DNA of 64,000 nucleotides from Flavihumibacter stibioxidans (GTDB lineage: Bacteria > Bacteroidota > Bacteroidia > Chitinophagales > Chitinophagaceae): the NCBI RefSeq assembly GCF_014332695.1, contig NZ_MBUA01000028.1, positions 220,200 to 284,199 of the forward strand. Reading direction: 5' to 3'. Made by a program: the position numbers and the translations under genes. Below are positions 7,238 to 15,534 of the stretch, one piece after another (position 1 is the stretch's first letter; every line of letters starts with the position of its first letter). The notes under the pieces are model-generated. The model was not told the origin of the DNA and did not search any database. It saw nothing but the letters and a program-made list of their open reading frames with translations.

Positions 7238-8455
7238 ATGAAAAAGATATTTCTCTGCCTGTTTATGGCCATATCTCTGTCTGTCAACCTTTCTGCCCAG
7301 CCTATTCAACCAGGTGCCGAACAGTTTGACCAATACCTTCCGCTGCTGGCGGGTAAAAGAGTGGGACTCTTTGCCAACCAGACCACCGTTCTCAGCGATA
7401 AAACCCACCTGGTCGATGCCCTGTTGAAAAAAGGAATTACCATTACCAGGATATTTTCACCGGAACATGGTTTCCGTGGCACTGCCGATGCAGGGGAGAA
7501 GGTTGAAAGTTCAGTAGATCCGGCAACCGGTATCAATGTGGTTTCCCTCTATGGTAAAAACAGGAAACCTTCGGCGGCCGACCTGGCAGAGATAGATATT
7601 ATGATTTTTGACATACAGGATATTGGCGTTCGTTTTTACACTTTCATCTCCTCGCTGGAGGAATTTATGGAAACTGCCGTGGAGGCCGGCAAACCGCTTC
7701 TTGTCCTGGACCGGCCAAACCCTAATGGGTTTTATATTGACGGACCGGTTTTGGAAAAGCCCTACCGGTCATTTGTGGGAATGCAGACCGTACCGGTTGT
7801 ATATGGTATGACGATAGGTGAGTATGCGAAAATGATCCTGGGAGAAAAATGGCTTGACAGCAGCCTGCATGCAAAACTACCCGCCTTTCAACTCACCGTG
7901 ATCCCCTGCGCCAACTACACCCATAGCAGTAAATATGTTCTTCCTGTGAAACCTTCGCCCAACCTGCCTGATATGTCGGCCATCTACTGGTACGCGTCTA
8001 CCTGTTACTTTGAGGGAACCGTATTAAGTGAAGGTCGTGGTACAGATAAACCATTCCAGATATTTGGCCATCCTGAACTGCCCAAACATCTGTACAGCTT
8101 TACACCCACCCCGCGTGACGGAGCCAGGGATCCCAAACTGAAAAACCAATTGTGTTACGGCTGGAATATTTCGGGCACTTCTGAACAAACGCTCAAAGCC
8201 CTGGACAACAAAATCCAGTTAAAATACCTGCTGGAAGCGTATCGGCTATTCCCCGACAAAAGCAAATTCTTCCTCGGGAAGCCGGATGCCCAACCTACAC
8301 AGTACTTTTTCAATAAACTCGCCGGCAATGCCGACCTGATGCGCCAGATCAAAGCCGGTGCCACCGAATCGGAGATCCGTTTATCCTGGCAACCAGCACT
8401 GAACCGGTTCAAACAAATCCGCAAAAAATACCTCCTCTACGAAGACTTCCACTAA
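7238..8455 (+). CDS. namZ: Exo-beta-N-acetylmuramidase NamZ-like protein (DUF1343)
   Basis: A 405-residue exported protein: the ATG at 7238 begins KKIFLCLFMAISLSVNLSAQ, a signal peptide with a cleavage site after the Ala. The mature part has DUF1343 hallmarks: GKRVGLFANQTT near residue 40, FSPEHGFRG near 75, GINVVSLYG near 97, DIQDIGVRFYTF near 125, LDRPNPNG near 155, and GRGTDKPFQ.FG near 268. The family includes the B. subtilis NamZ enzyme, which trims N-acetylmuramic acid from peptidoglycan ends; the Glu in SPEHG is a conserved acidic candidate. A periplasmic cell-wall recycling role is inferred. fmt follows after a 27-bp repeat-filled spacer. Confidence 0.85.
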   Translation: MKKIFLCLFMAISLSVNLSAQPIQPGAEQFDQYLPLLAGKRVGLFANQTTVLSDKTHLVDALLKKGITITRIFSPEHGFRGTADAGEKVESSVDPATGINVVSLYGKNRKPSAADLAEIDIMIFDIQDIGVRFYTFISSLEEFMETAVEAGKPLLVLDRPNPNGFYIDGPVLEKPYRSFVGMQTVPVVYGMTIGEYAKMILGEKWLDSSLHAKLPAFQLTVIPCANYTHSSKYVLPVKPSPNLPDMSAIYWYASTCYFEGTVLSEGRGTDKPFQIFGHPELPKHLYSFTPTPRDGARDPKLKNQLCYGWNISGTSEQTLKALDNKIQLKYLLEAYRLFPDKSKFFLGKPDAQPTQYFFNKLAGNADLMRQIKAGATESEIRLSWQPALNRFKQIRKKYLLYEDFH

Positions 8456-8482
8456 TCCATTCACCTATTCACCTATTCCCCA
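8456..8482 (+). repeat. Short tandem repeat filling the namZ-fmt spacer
   Basis: The whole gap between the namZ stop and the fmt ATG is a pyrimidine-rich repeat: TTCACCTA twice, then a degenerate TTCCCCA. There is no Shine-Dalgarno sequence in it. Confidence 0.7.
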
Positions 8483-9430
8483 ATGACCTTCCGCTCCCTC
8501 CGCATCGTCTTCATGGGCACTCCCGAATTCGCCGTGGCTTCACTCGACGCACTGGTGAAAGCCGGGTGTAATATTGTTGGCGTGGTAACCGCACCCGATA
8601 AACCCGCCGGCCGCGGCATGCAACTGCAACAAAGTGCCGTAAAGCAATATGCCGTTGAGCATGGACTCAATGTGCTGCAACCGGAAAAGCTTCGTGATCC
8701 CTTGTTCCTGGATGCGCTTCGCGCTTTAAAGGCAGACCTGCAGATCGTTGTGGCCTTCAGGATGTTACCTGAACTGGTCTGGAATATGCCTGCCATGGGT
8801 ACCATCAACGTCCATGGCTCCCTGCTGCCACAATACCGGGGTGCTGCCCCCATCAACTGGGCCGTCATCAATGGGGAAAAGGAAACAGGCGTAACAACTT
8901 TCAAACTGCAGCATGCCATTGACACCGGCAATATCCTGATGCAGGCCAGGATGCCAATTGGTGAGGAGGAAAATGCCGGCTCCGTGCACGACCGGATGAA
9001 GGAACTGGGCGCCAACACGCTGGTGGAAACGGTTAAAGGCCTGGCTGAGGGCACCCTCCGGGAGACCCCGCAGGAACAGCTGACGGACGAATCTACCGGT
9101 CTGCATCATGCGCCAAAAATCTTTACCGAAACCTGCCGGATCAACTGGAAACAACCGATCGACAACATCTACAACCTCATCCGGGGCTTATCCCCCCACC
9201 CTGGCGCCTATACCGAACTGGAAGGGAAGACCCTGAAAATTTTCGGCGCCACAAAAGAATATACACACCCGCTAAGCCTGCCGGGAAATTTTGAAACAGA
9301 CGGAAAAACATGGCTGAAATTCGCCGGCATCAATGGTTATATTCAGGTTACGGATATCCAGTTACAGGGTAAAAAGAGGATGTATGTTGCTGATTTTCTC
9401 AGAGGCTACCGGTTTAGCACAAACGAATAA
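8483..9430 (+). CDS. fmt: Methionyl-tRNA formyltransferase
   Basis: A 315-residue protein of the normal Fmt length. It transfers a formyl group from 10-formyl-tetrahydrofolate to initiator Met-tRNA in the cytoplasm. The N-terminal Rossmann domain opens IVFMGTPEFAVASLDAL; the catalytic segment HGSLLPQYRGAAPINWAVI near residue 112 carries the conserved Asn-His-Asp set (NVHGS and AIDTGNIL near 150), and a C-terminal OB-like domain starts after about residue 205 (RGLSPHPGAY). It follows namZ with a repeat-filled spacer and is closely followed by a bestrophin gene. The initiator tRNA it acts on is also encoded in this window (28681-28752). Confidence 0.97.
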   Translation: MTFRSLRIVFMGTPEFAVASLDALVKAGCNIVGVVTAPDKPAGRGMQLQQSAVKQYAVEHGLNVLQPEKLRDPLFLDALRALKADLQIVVAFRMLPELVWNMPAMGTINVHGSLLPQYRGAAPINWAVINGEKETGVTTFKLQHAIDTGNILMQARMPIGEEENAGSVHDRMKELGANTLVETVKGLAEGTLRETPQEQLTDESTGLHHAPKIFTETCRINWKQPIDNIYNLIRGLSPHPGAYTELEGKTLKIFGATKEYTHPLSLPGNFETDGKTWLKFAGINGYIQVTDIQLQGKKRMYVADFLRGYRFSTNE

Positions 9431-9434
9431 TAAT

Positions 9435-10313
9435 ATGATCTCCTATAATACCAAAGACTGGCTTTCAGTTCTCTTCAAGTTCAATAAGGCCGACACCATC
9501 CGGAAACTTTTCCCGATGATTGTTGTCATATCCCTGTATTCCTGGGGCATTGCCTACCTGGAAGTGGAAGTGCTGAATCTTTCCCAGAACAGCCAGTTGA
9601 AGAGCATTTCCATCATGCACAACCTGCTGGGCTTTGCCATCTCCATGTTACTGGTTTTCCGCACCAATACCGCCTATGACCGCTGGTGGGAAGGCCGTAA
9701 ACTCTGGGGGGCACTCACCAATAACTCGCGTAACCTGGCTATTAAGCTGAATGGAATCCTCCCCGTAGAGGACAAGGTAAACCGCAATTTTTTCAGGAAA
9801 TCAATCCCCCTGTATTCTGCCATCCTGAGAGACCACCTAAGTTCCGAGAAGACCCGGCTGGCACTTGATGCCATAGACCACCCCGAGCTTGAAATTGACC
9901 ATACCCGGCATCTTCCAAACCAGGTGGCATCCCTGATGATGAACAGGGCACAGGAACTTTACAGGAAAAACATTATTTCCGGTGACCAGCTCATCACCAT
10001 CAACGCAGAATTACTTTCTTTCACGGATATCTGCGGTGCCTGCGAAAGAATTAAAAACACCCCCATCCCCTATTCCTACAGTGTATTCATCAAGAAATTC
10101 ATCTTTATCTACGTTATTACATTACCCATCGGTTTTGTATTCAACCTCGGATACCTCGTAATTCCTGTGGTGGCTTTTATCTTTTATGTACTGGCCAGCC
10201 TCGAACTGATTGCAGAGGAAATTGAAGATCCTTTCGGTGGCGACGCGAATGATGTACCAACAGACAAACTGGCCGAAAACATGAAACTGCACGTAAACGA
10301 AATCCTGGATTAA
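9435..10313 (+). CDS. Bestrophin-family ion channel
   Basis: A 292-residue membrane protein beginning at the ATG 5 nt after the fmt stop; an earlier in-frame ATG lies inside fmt and is not used. The bestrophin signature FRTNTAYDRWWEGRKLWG is at about residues 74-91, with two hydrophobic hairpins near 25-65 and 210-255. Bacterial bestrophins are pentameric ion channels, usually cation-selective. The tail ends EEIEDPFGGDANDVP, the conserved Asp-Pro-Phe-Gly element near the neck. Tight spacing with fmt and the DUF4403 gene suggests one transcription unit, without an obvious functional link. Confidence 0.92.
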   Translation: MISYNTKDWLSVLFKFNKADTIRKLFPMIVVISLYSWGIAYLEVEVLNLSQNSQLKSISIMHNLLGFAISMLLVFRTNTAYDRWWEGRKLWGALTNNSRNLAIKLNGILPVEDKVNRNFFRKSIPLYSAILRDHLSSEKTRLALDAIDHPELEIDHTRHLPNQVASLMMNRAQELYRKNIISGDQLITINAELLSFTDICGACERIKNTPIPYSYSVFIKKFIFIYVITLPIGFVFNLGYLVIPVVAFIFYVLASLELIAEEIEDPFGGDANDVPTDKLAENMKLHVNEILD

Positions 10314-10318
10314 CAGTA

Positions 10319-11740
10319 ATGACTAACCGAATATTAATTGGATCGGCAATAGTACTGGCAGCATGGCTGTCAGCCTGCAGCAGTTCTAAAAAAATCACCT
10401 CATCACCGGCACCTCCGCCCGTTGCAAAATCCCTGCCACCGCTTACGGAATCTGTCCTGAACCTGCCCATCAAGGTTGTCATCACCCCTTTTTTACAGCA
10501 GGCAGAAAAAATGGCGCCAAAAGAAATCACTTCCGATGGCTGGCCGGCGTATATGCCAAGTGGGTGCGACTTCCGGTATAAATATCGCTTTGTGCGATCA
10601 ATGTTCAGGTTTTCCTGCATCAACAACCGCGTAACGGTTAACATGAACGGCAATTACCAGATTGCCGGCAGCAAAACCGTTTGTGTAATGGGGCAATCAG
10701 TGTCGCCCTGGATCAATGGCAGTTGCGGTTTTGGCACTGAACCAATGCGCCGCGTAAACATCAGCCTGGTCAGCGATCTTAGTTTCACTCCCGACTACCG
10801 GCTTCAAACCCGTACGAGGGTGGATAAGGTACAGGCCATCGACAAATGCCTGGTGACCATCTTCAACAATGATGTTACCCAGGAGGTGATGGACAGTATC
10901 GCCGCATCCGTTAATTCCTTTGGTATTAACCTGGATAATTCCATTAACAACATGCGCTTTGATGAAGTGCTGCAACCCGTAGCCGAAAAAGCAGGAAAGA
11001 AAATCCCCCTCAGCACCTATGGGTACCTGAAGCTGAATGCCAGCTCCGTCAGAATGGGTTCCATAAATTACACCAAAGACACGCTTGCATTCACCGCCGG
11101 TATCAATTGCTTTCCGGAAATCAGTTCCGACAGCACCAATCACAGTGTCTCTCGCCACCTGCCTCCCTTGAGCGGAACGGGCGCCGGATCAGGCTTTTCA
11201 CTTACTGCCAATGCCGTGTATGATTATACCACCATTGACACACTGCTTACCCGTACGCTGCGGAACCGTGAATTTGATGTCAAGGGTGAAAAGATCAGGA
11301 TAGCTCAGGTGGAAGTCAGGGGACTGGACAATTACATGGTTGAGTTCAAGATCAGTTTTACCGGAAGCAAGAGAGGCACACTGTTCCTGAAAGGCTCGCC
11401 TGAACTGGATGTCGCTTCCCAACAGTTAAGCGTGCCCGATCTTGAATACGACCTCAACTCTTCCAGCATTGTCCTGGTGCTGGGAAAAACATTTTTCAAC
11501 CGGCAGATCCTTGAAAGCCTGAGATCCCAGGCCAGGATCAACGTCACCGATCTATACCAGAAAAACAAGCAGAAAATTGACAGCCAGTTCAACAGGGTTA
11601 TCACCGACGGCATCGTCATGCAGGGCGGCACCACGCAACTGCGGCTAAACGGCCTCGTGATCAACAAAGACAATGTACAGGTTCAGGTCAATGTAAGTGG
11701 AAACGCCGGCCTGGTGATCAGTAAACTTCCCGCACAATAA
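10319..11740 (+). CDS. DUF4403-family lipoprotein
   Basis: A 473-residue envelope lipoprotein. The N-terminus has a signal peptide ending in the lipobox LSAC (Cys20), followed by a flexible Ser/Pro-rich stretch (PAPPPVAKSLPP). The body fits DUF4403, which is built from two related beta-rich halves with a lipid-binding-like BPI/TULIP look; the family has no established function. The residue after the lipid-anchoring Cys is Ser, then SSKK. In this phylum that does not clearly predict surface or periplasmic location. It starts 5 nt after the bestrophin stop and converges on the SET gene. Confidence 0.75.
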   Translation: MTNRILIGSAIVLAAWLSACSSSKKITSSPAPPPVAKSLPPLTESVLNLPIKVVITPFLQQAEKMAPKEITSDGWPAYMPSGCDFRYKYRFVRSMFRFSCINNRVTVNMNGNYQIAGSKTVCVMGQSVSPWINGSCGFGTEPMRRVNISLVSDLSFTPDYRLQTRTRVDKVQAIDKCLVTIFNNDVTQEVMDSIAASVNSFGINLDNSINNMRFDEVLQPVAEKAGKKIPLSTYGYLKLNASSVRMGSINYTKDTLAFTAGINCFPEISSDSTNHSVSRHLPPLSGTGAGSGFSLTANAVYDYTTIDTLLTRTLRNREFDVKGEKIRIAQVEVRGLDNYMVEFKISFTGSKRGTLFLKGSPELDVASQQLSVPDLEYDLNSSSIVLVLGKTFFNRQILESLRSQARINVTDLYQKNKQKIDSQFNRVITDGIVMQGGTTQLRLNGLVINKDNVQVQVNVSGNAGLVISKLPAQ

Positions 11741-11746
11741 TCTGGT

Positions 11747-12130
11747 TTATTTCGCAGCAAACCATAATGGCTTGCTGTCGTTCCAGTCGCCGTTGTAGTT
11801 GATAAAAAGTTCTTCGCCGGCAACAATATCCCTGACTGCTGTTACCCTTATCAATTCGGCAGCAAAATCCATTTCATACTCGCAATTACTGGTGTAACTG
11901 TGATTATAGAGTGGTACATATCCCAGGGCCATGCAGCACTGCGAAAGGTCATCCCCCCATTCAAAAATATAATCGTGAAGGGTGGTCTGGTCCAGGTGTT
12001 TCCGGTCACCGGCATTCATTACGATAACCGGACTGATTTCCACCACGGTTCCCGCAGCAATGGGCGCTGTAGTAAAAACGCCGCGCCCCATAAGGCTGGT
12101 TGGTGCCACGGTGAGACATGGTAAAATCAT
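11747..12130 (-). CDS. SET-domain protein
   Basis: A compact 127-residue protein that is almost entirely a SET domain: RGVFTTAPIAAGTVVEISP near residue 16 is the N-terminal strand with the GrG motif, VPLYNHSYTSNCEY near 72 the SAM-pocket NHS motif, and GEELFINYNGD near 105 the ELxxxY element. SET proteins methylate lysines with S-adenosylmethionine; bacterial targets are mostly unknown. A pre- or post-SET zinc region is absent. The start codon of the divergent mgtE gene lies only 28 bp away, so the two promoters must overlap. Confidence 0.88.
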   Translation of the reverse strand: MILPCLTVAPTSLMGRGVFTTAPIAAGTVVEISPVIVMNAGDRKHLDQTTLHDYIFEWGDDLSQCCMALGYVPLYNHSYTSNCEYEMDFAAELIRVTAVRDIVAGEELFINYNGDWNDSKPLWFAAK

Positions 12131-12146
12131 GCTGCAATATAAAACG

Positions 12147-12154
12147 TATTTTTA
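12147..12154 (+). promoter_or_regulatory. -7-like box (TATTTTTA) 4 nt before the mgtE start
   Basis: TATTTTTA differs from TAnnTTTG in the last base. It is followed by CAGC and the ATG at 12159, the same geometry as the boxes in front of namZ and ispH. Confidence 0.4.
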
Positions 12155-12158
12155 CAGC

Positions 12159-13553
12159 ATGACGGAAGAACTGGAAACACCACCATCGCTCAGTGAGCAG
12201 TTTGAGTCTATCATTCACCTGGAAGACAAACTGCGGATCCGCGAATTCCTGAACAACCAGAACATCAGTGATGTGGCTGACCTGGTAGATGAATTTGATG
12301 AATTTGCCAGCCAGATCATTGGCAACATGAGCACACACAGGGCTGCCAGCGTGTTCAAGATCCTGGACATCTCCGTTCAGAAACATATCATACAGGAATT
12401 ACCGCCCCTGAAGTCCGCGGAATTGCTCAACGAATTACCCGCGGATGACCGTACTGCTTTCCTGGAAGAACTGCCCAGTGAAGTGGTAAAAGAGCTGATC
12501 AAAACGCTTGACCCCGAAGAAAGACGCATAACCCTTTCCCTGCTGGGATATCCCGATGGCAGTGTAGGCCGGCTGATGACACCTGATTATATCGCAGTGA
12601 ACAGCGACTGGACTATGGCGGAAGTACTGGAACATATCCGGGAAGTGGGACGTGAATCGGAAACCATTGATGTGATCTATGTAGTGAACGACAAGGGAGA
12701 GTTTGTAGACGATATGCGTATCAGGGATGTAATAATGACGAGTCCCGAAAGGGTCGTAAGTGAAATTATTGACTACCGCTTTATAGCGCTGAATGTAAAC
12801 GACGACCAGGAAGTTGCAAACCAGACATTCAAAATGAATAATCGGGTAGCCCTTCCCGTTGTAGACGACAACAATTTGCTACTCGGCATAGTAACCATCG
12901 ATGACGTACTCTGGGTGGCCAATGAAGAATTCAGTGAAGATATCCAGCGTATCGGTGGTACTGAGGCCCTTGATGAGCCCTACCTTGAAATGCCCATATT
13001 CAAACTCTTCCGGAAAAGAGTGATCTGGATGGTGGTGCTGTTCATCGGCGAAATGCTAACGGCGACGGCCATGGGATATTTTGAAGATGAAATAGCGAAA
13101 GCCGTGGTGCTGGCATTATTTGTACCCCTGATCATTTCCAGCGGCGGCAACAGCGGATCACAGGCATCCACCCTGATAATACAGGCAATGGCTGTGGGCG
13201 AAATCACCATCAGCGACTGGTGGCGGGTTTTAAGGCGGGAAATCATTTCCGGCCTCCTGCTCGGCTCGGTATTGGGTATTATCGGATTCGCAAGGGTAGC
13301 GGTATGGTCACAGTTTTTTCCGGATGTTTACGGTGAACACTACCTGGCTCTTGGCACAGTAGTTGGAATATCCCTGATGGGCGTGGTTCTCTGGGGAACG
13401 CTCAGCGGTTCCATGTTACCCATTTTCCTCAAGAGGGCAGGCGCAGACCCGGCTGTATCTTCCGCCCCCTTTGTAGCAACAATGGTGGATGTTACAGGGC
13501 TGATCATATATTTCAGCGTAGCCTATCTTTTTCTCCGCGGGCTGCTCCTTTAA
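12159..13553 (+). CDS. mgtE: MgtE magnesium transporter
   Basis: A 464-residue protein with the full MgtE plan: a helical N-domain of ELPxxDR-type repeats (LNELPADDRTAFLEELP near residue 95), two CBS domains (about 135-255) that sense cytoplasmic magnesium, a linking plug helix, and five membrane helices from about 290 on. The pore region SSGGNSGSQASTLIIQAMA near 332 is the family hallmark, and a later SSAPFVATMVD carries the conserved Asp that lines the channel. The ATG at 12159 is preferred because it gives the usual N-domain and has a promoter-like box just upstream; earlier in-frame starts overlap the SET gene. Confidence 0.93.
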   Translation: MTEELETPPSLSEQFESIIHLEDKLRIREFLNNQNISDVADLVDEFDEFASQIIGNMSTHRAASVFKILDISVQKHIIQELPPLKSAELLNELPADDRTAFLEELPSEVVKELIKTLDPEERRITLSLLGYPDGSVGRLMTPDYIAVNSDWTMAEVLEHIREVGRESETIDVIYVVNDKGEFVDDMRIRDVIMTSPERVVSEIIDYRFIALNVNDDQEVANQTFKMNNRVALPVVDDNNLLLGIVTIDDVLWVANEEFSEDIQRIGGTEALDEPYLEMPIFKLFRKRVIWMVVLFIGEMLTATAMGYFEDEIAKAVVLALFVPLIISSGGNSGSQASTLIIQAMAVGEITISDWWRVLRREIISGLLLGSVLGIIGFARVAVWSQFFPDVYGEHYLALGTVVGISLMGVVLWGTLSGSMLPIFLKRAGADPAVSSAPFVATMVDVTGLIIYFSVAYLFLRGLLL

Positions 13554-13689
13554 ATATGGCTTTTCTTACCAGTCAGGTTGAATACGCCGGGATGCACCCG
13601 TACTTACGCAATCGATTGACTAAAAAATATTTTAGTTATTATTGCGTTTTCTAATCTGAACCTTTTTAATCAAAAAGAACCTATTAACT

Positions 13690-15525
13690 ATGTGTGGAAT
13701 TGTTGCGTATATAGGACATAGAGAAGCTTATCCTGTAATCCTTAAAGGTTTAAAACGCCTGGAATACCGCGGCTATGACAGTGCGGGGGTGGCTTTACTG
13801 AACGAAGGACTGAAAGTTTATAAAAAGCAGGGCAAAGTGGCCGACCTGGAAGAAACCCTGGTTGGCAAAGACCTGCATTCCAATATCGGTATAGGACATA
13901 CCCGCTGGGCTACACACGGGGAGCCCTGTGACCGGAATGCCCATCCCCATGTTTCCAGTAATGGCAAACTGGCCATGATCCACAATGGAATCATTGAGAA
14001 CTATGCCCAGATCAAACAGGAACTCATCAAAAAGGGTTACCAGTTCACCAGTGACACCGACACAGAGGTGCTGCTGAAATTCATTGAAGACATTCATACC
14101 AATAATGGCGGTCCCCTGGAAGAATCCATTCGTATTGCCCTGAAACGGGTGGTGGGCGCCTATGTAATTGTGGTGCTGGATGAGAACAATCCCGATACCC
14201 TCATCGCTGCCCGCAAGGGGTCGCCCCTGGTGATCGGCATTGGTAAAGGAGAACATTTCCTGGCCTCTGATGCCTCCCCGATTATTGAATACACCAAGGA
14301 AGTAGTGTATGTAAATGACTATGAACTCGCCATTATCAAAGCCGACGAGCTGATCCTTAAAAACCTCGGCAATGAAAGGGTCACCCCCTTTATTACCAAG
14401 CTCGATATGGAACTTGCGGCAATTGAAAAAGGCGGCTACGATCATTTCATGCTCAAAGAGATTTTTGAACAGCCGCACACCATATTTGATTGCCTCAGGG
14501 GAAGGCTCGATGCAGAAACCGGCACCATTACCATGAGCGGTATCCAGCAATATGCAGAACAACTGATGACCGCCAACCGCATCATCATGATCGCCTGCGG
14601 AACAAGCTGGCACGCCGGTCTGGTAGCAGAATATATTTTTGAGGAACTGACAAGGATTCCAGTGGAAGTGGAATACGCATCTGAATTCAGGTACCGCAAC
14701 CCGGTTGTAAACAAAGGGGATGTCATCATAGCTATTTCGCAGAGCGGTGAAACCGCCGACACCCTGGTGGCCATAGAAAGCGCTAAGGAAAAAGGCGCCA
14801 TCATCCTGGGGGTGGTAAATGTTGTGGGATCTTCTATTGCGCGTACTTCCCATGCCGGTGCATATTCACATGCCGGTCCGGAAATCGGCGTGGCCAGCAC
14901 CAAAGCATTTACCGGACAACTGGCTGTTTTAACCATGATCGCTTTAAAGCTTGGCTACATGAAGGGCTGTATCACTGAAAAACGATACATGCACCTGATG
15001 AATGAACTGAATGATGTTCCTGAAAAAGTGGCTACAGCCCTGCTGCAGAAGGACCATATCCGCGAGATCGCGCACAAATACAAGGATGCCACCGACGCCC
15101 TCTACCTTGGCAGGGGGTATAATTTCCCGATTGCACTGGAAGGAGCCCTGAAGCTGAAGGAAATATCCTATATCCATGCAGAGGGCTATCCTGCCGCAGA
15201 AATGAAACATGGCCCGATCGCCCTGGTAGACGACAAACTTCCAGTTTTCTTTGTTGCCACCAAGGACAGCTTTCATGAAAAAGTCCTCAGCAACATGCAG
15301 GAGATAAAAGCGAGAAAAGGAAAAGTGATCGCCGTGGTAAGTGAGGGGGATGATGCCGCCAGCAGCCTTGCCGACGACATCATCGTAGTGCCCTACGCTG
15401 ATGAGTTGATTGCCCCGATTATAAATGTTATTCCCATGCAATTGCTCGCCTACTACATTGGTGTAGCAAAAGGATTTGATGTAGACAAGCCGAGAAACCT
15501 GGCCAAGAGTGTAACGGTAGAATAA
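13690..15525 (+). CDS. glmS: Glutamine-fructose-6-phosphate aminotransferase (isomerizing)
   Basis: A 611-residue protein, the normal GlmS length, making glucosamine-6-phosphate for peptidoglycan and lipid A. The glutaminase half begins MCGIVAYIGHR with the nucleophile Cys2, followed by HTRWATHGEP and DTE. Two SIS domains follow: SQSGETADT near 350 and a second around 460-600. The conserved C-terminus ends LAKSVTVE, which closes the active site. The 136-bp upstream gap has a CTAAAA/TTTTAG inverted repeat at 13620-13635 but nothing resembling a glmS ribozyme. The DUF4954 gene follows after 9 nt and is probably cotranscribed. Confidence 0.97.
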   Translation: MCGIVAYIGHREAYPVILKGLKRLEYRGYDSAGVALLNEGLKVYKKQGKVADLEETLVGKDLHSNIGIGHTRWATHGEPCDRNAHPHVSSNGKLAMIHNGIIENYAQIKQELIKKGYQFTSDTDTEVLLKFIEDIHTNNGGPLEESIRIALKRVVGAYVIVVLDENNPDTLIAARKGSPLVIGIGKGEHFLASDASPIIEYTKEVVYVNDYELAIIKADELILKNLGNERVTPFITKLDMELAAIEKGGYDHFMLKEIFEQPHTIFDCLRGRLDAETGTITMSGIQQYAEQLMTANRIIMIACGTSWHAGLVAEYIFEELTRIPVEVEYASEFRYRNPVVNKGDVIIAISQSGETADTLVAIESAKEKGAIILGVVNVVGSSIARTSHAGAYSHAGPEIGVASTKAFTGQLAVLTMIALKLGYMKGCITEKRYMHLMNELNDVPEKVATALLQKDHIREIAHKYKDATDALYLGRGYNFPIALEGALKLKEISYIHAEGYPAAEMKHGPIALVDDKLPVFFVATKDSFHEKVLSNMQEIKARKGKVIAVVSEGDDAASSLADDIIVVPYADELIAPIINVIPMQLLAYYIGVAKGFDVDKPRNLAKSVTVE

Positions 15526-15534
15526 AAATCTTTT

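Noticed and set aside
11982-12158. N-terminal extension of mgtE by 59 residues
   Set aside because: It is antisense to the SET gene and does not resemble the MgtE N-domain.
13554-13689. glmS ribozyme upstream of glmS
   Set aside because: The 136-bp gap lacks the conserved ribozyme core and the ribozyme is a feature of Gram-positive bacteria; only a weak inverted repeat is present.
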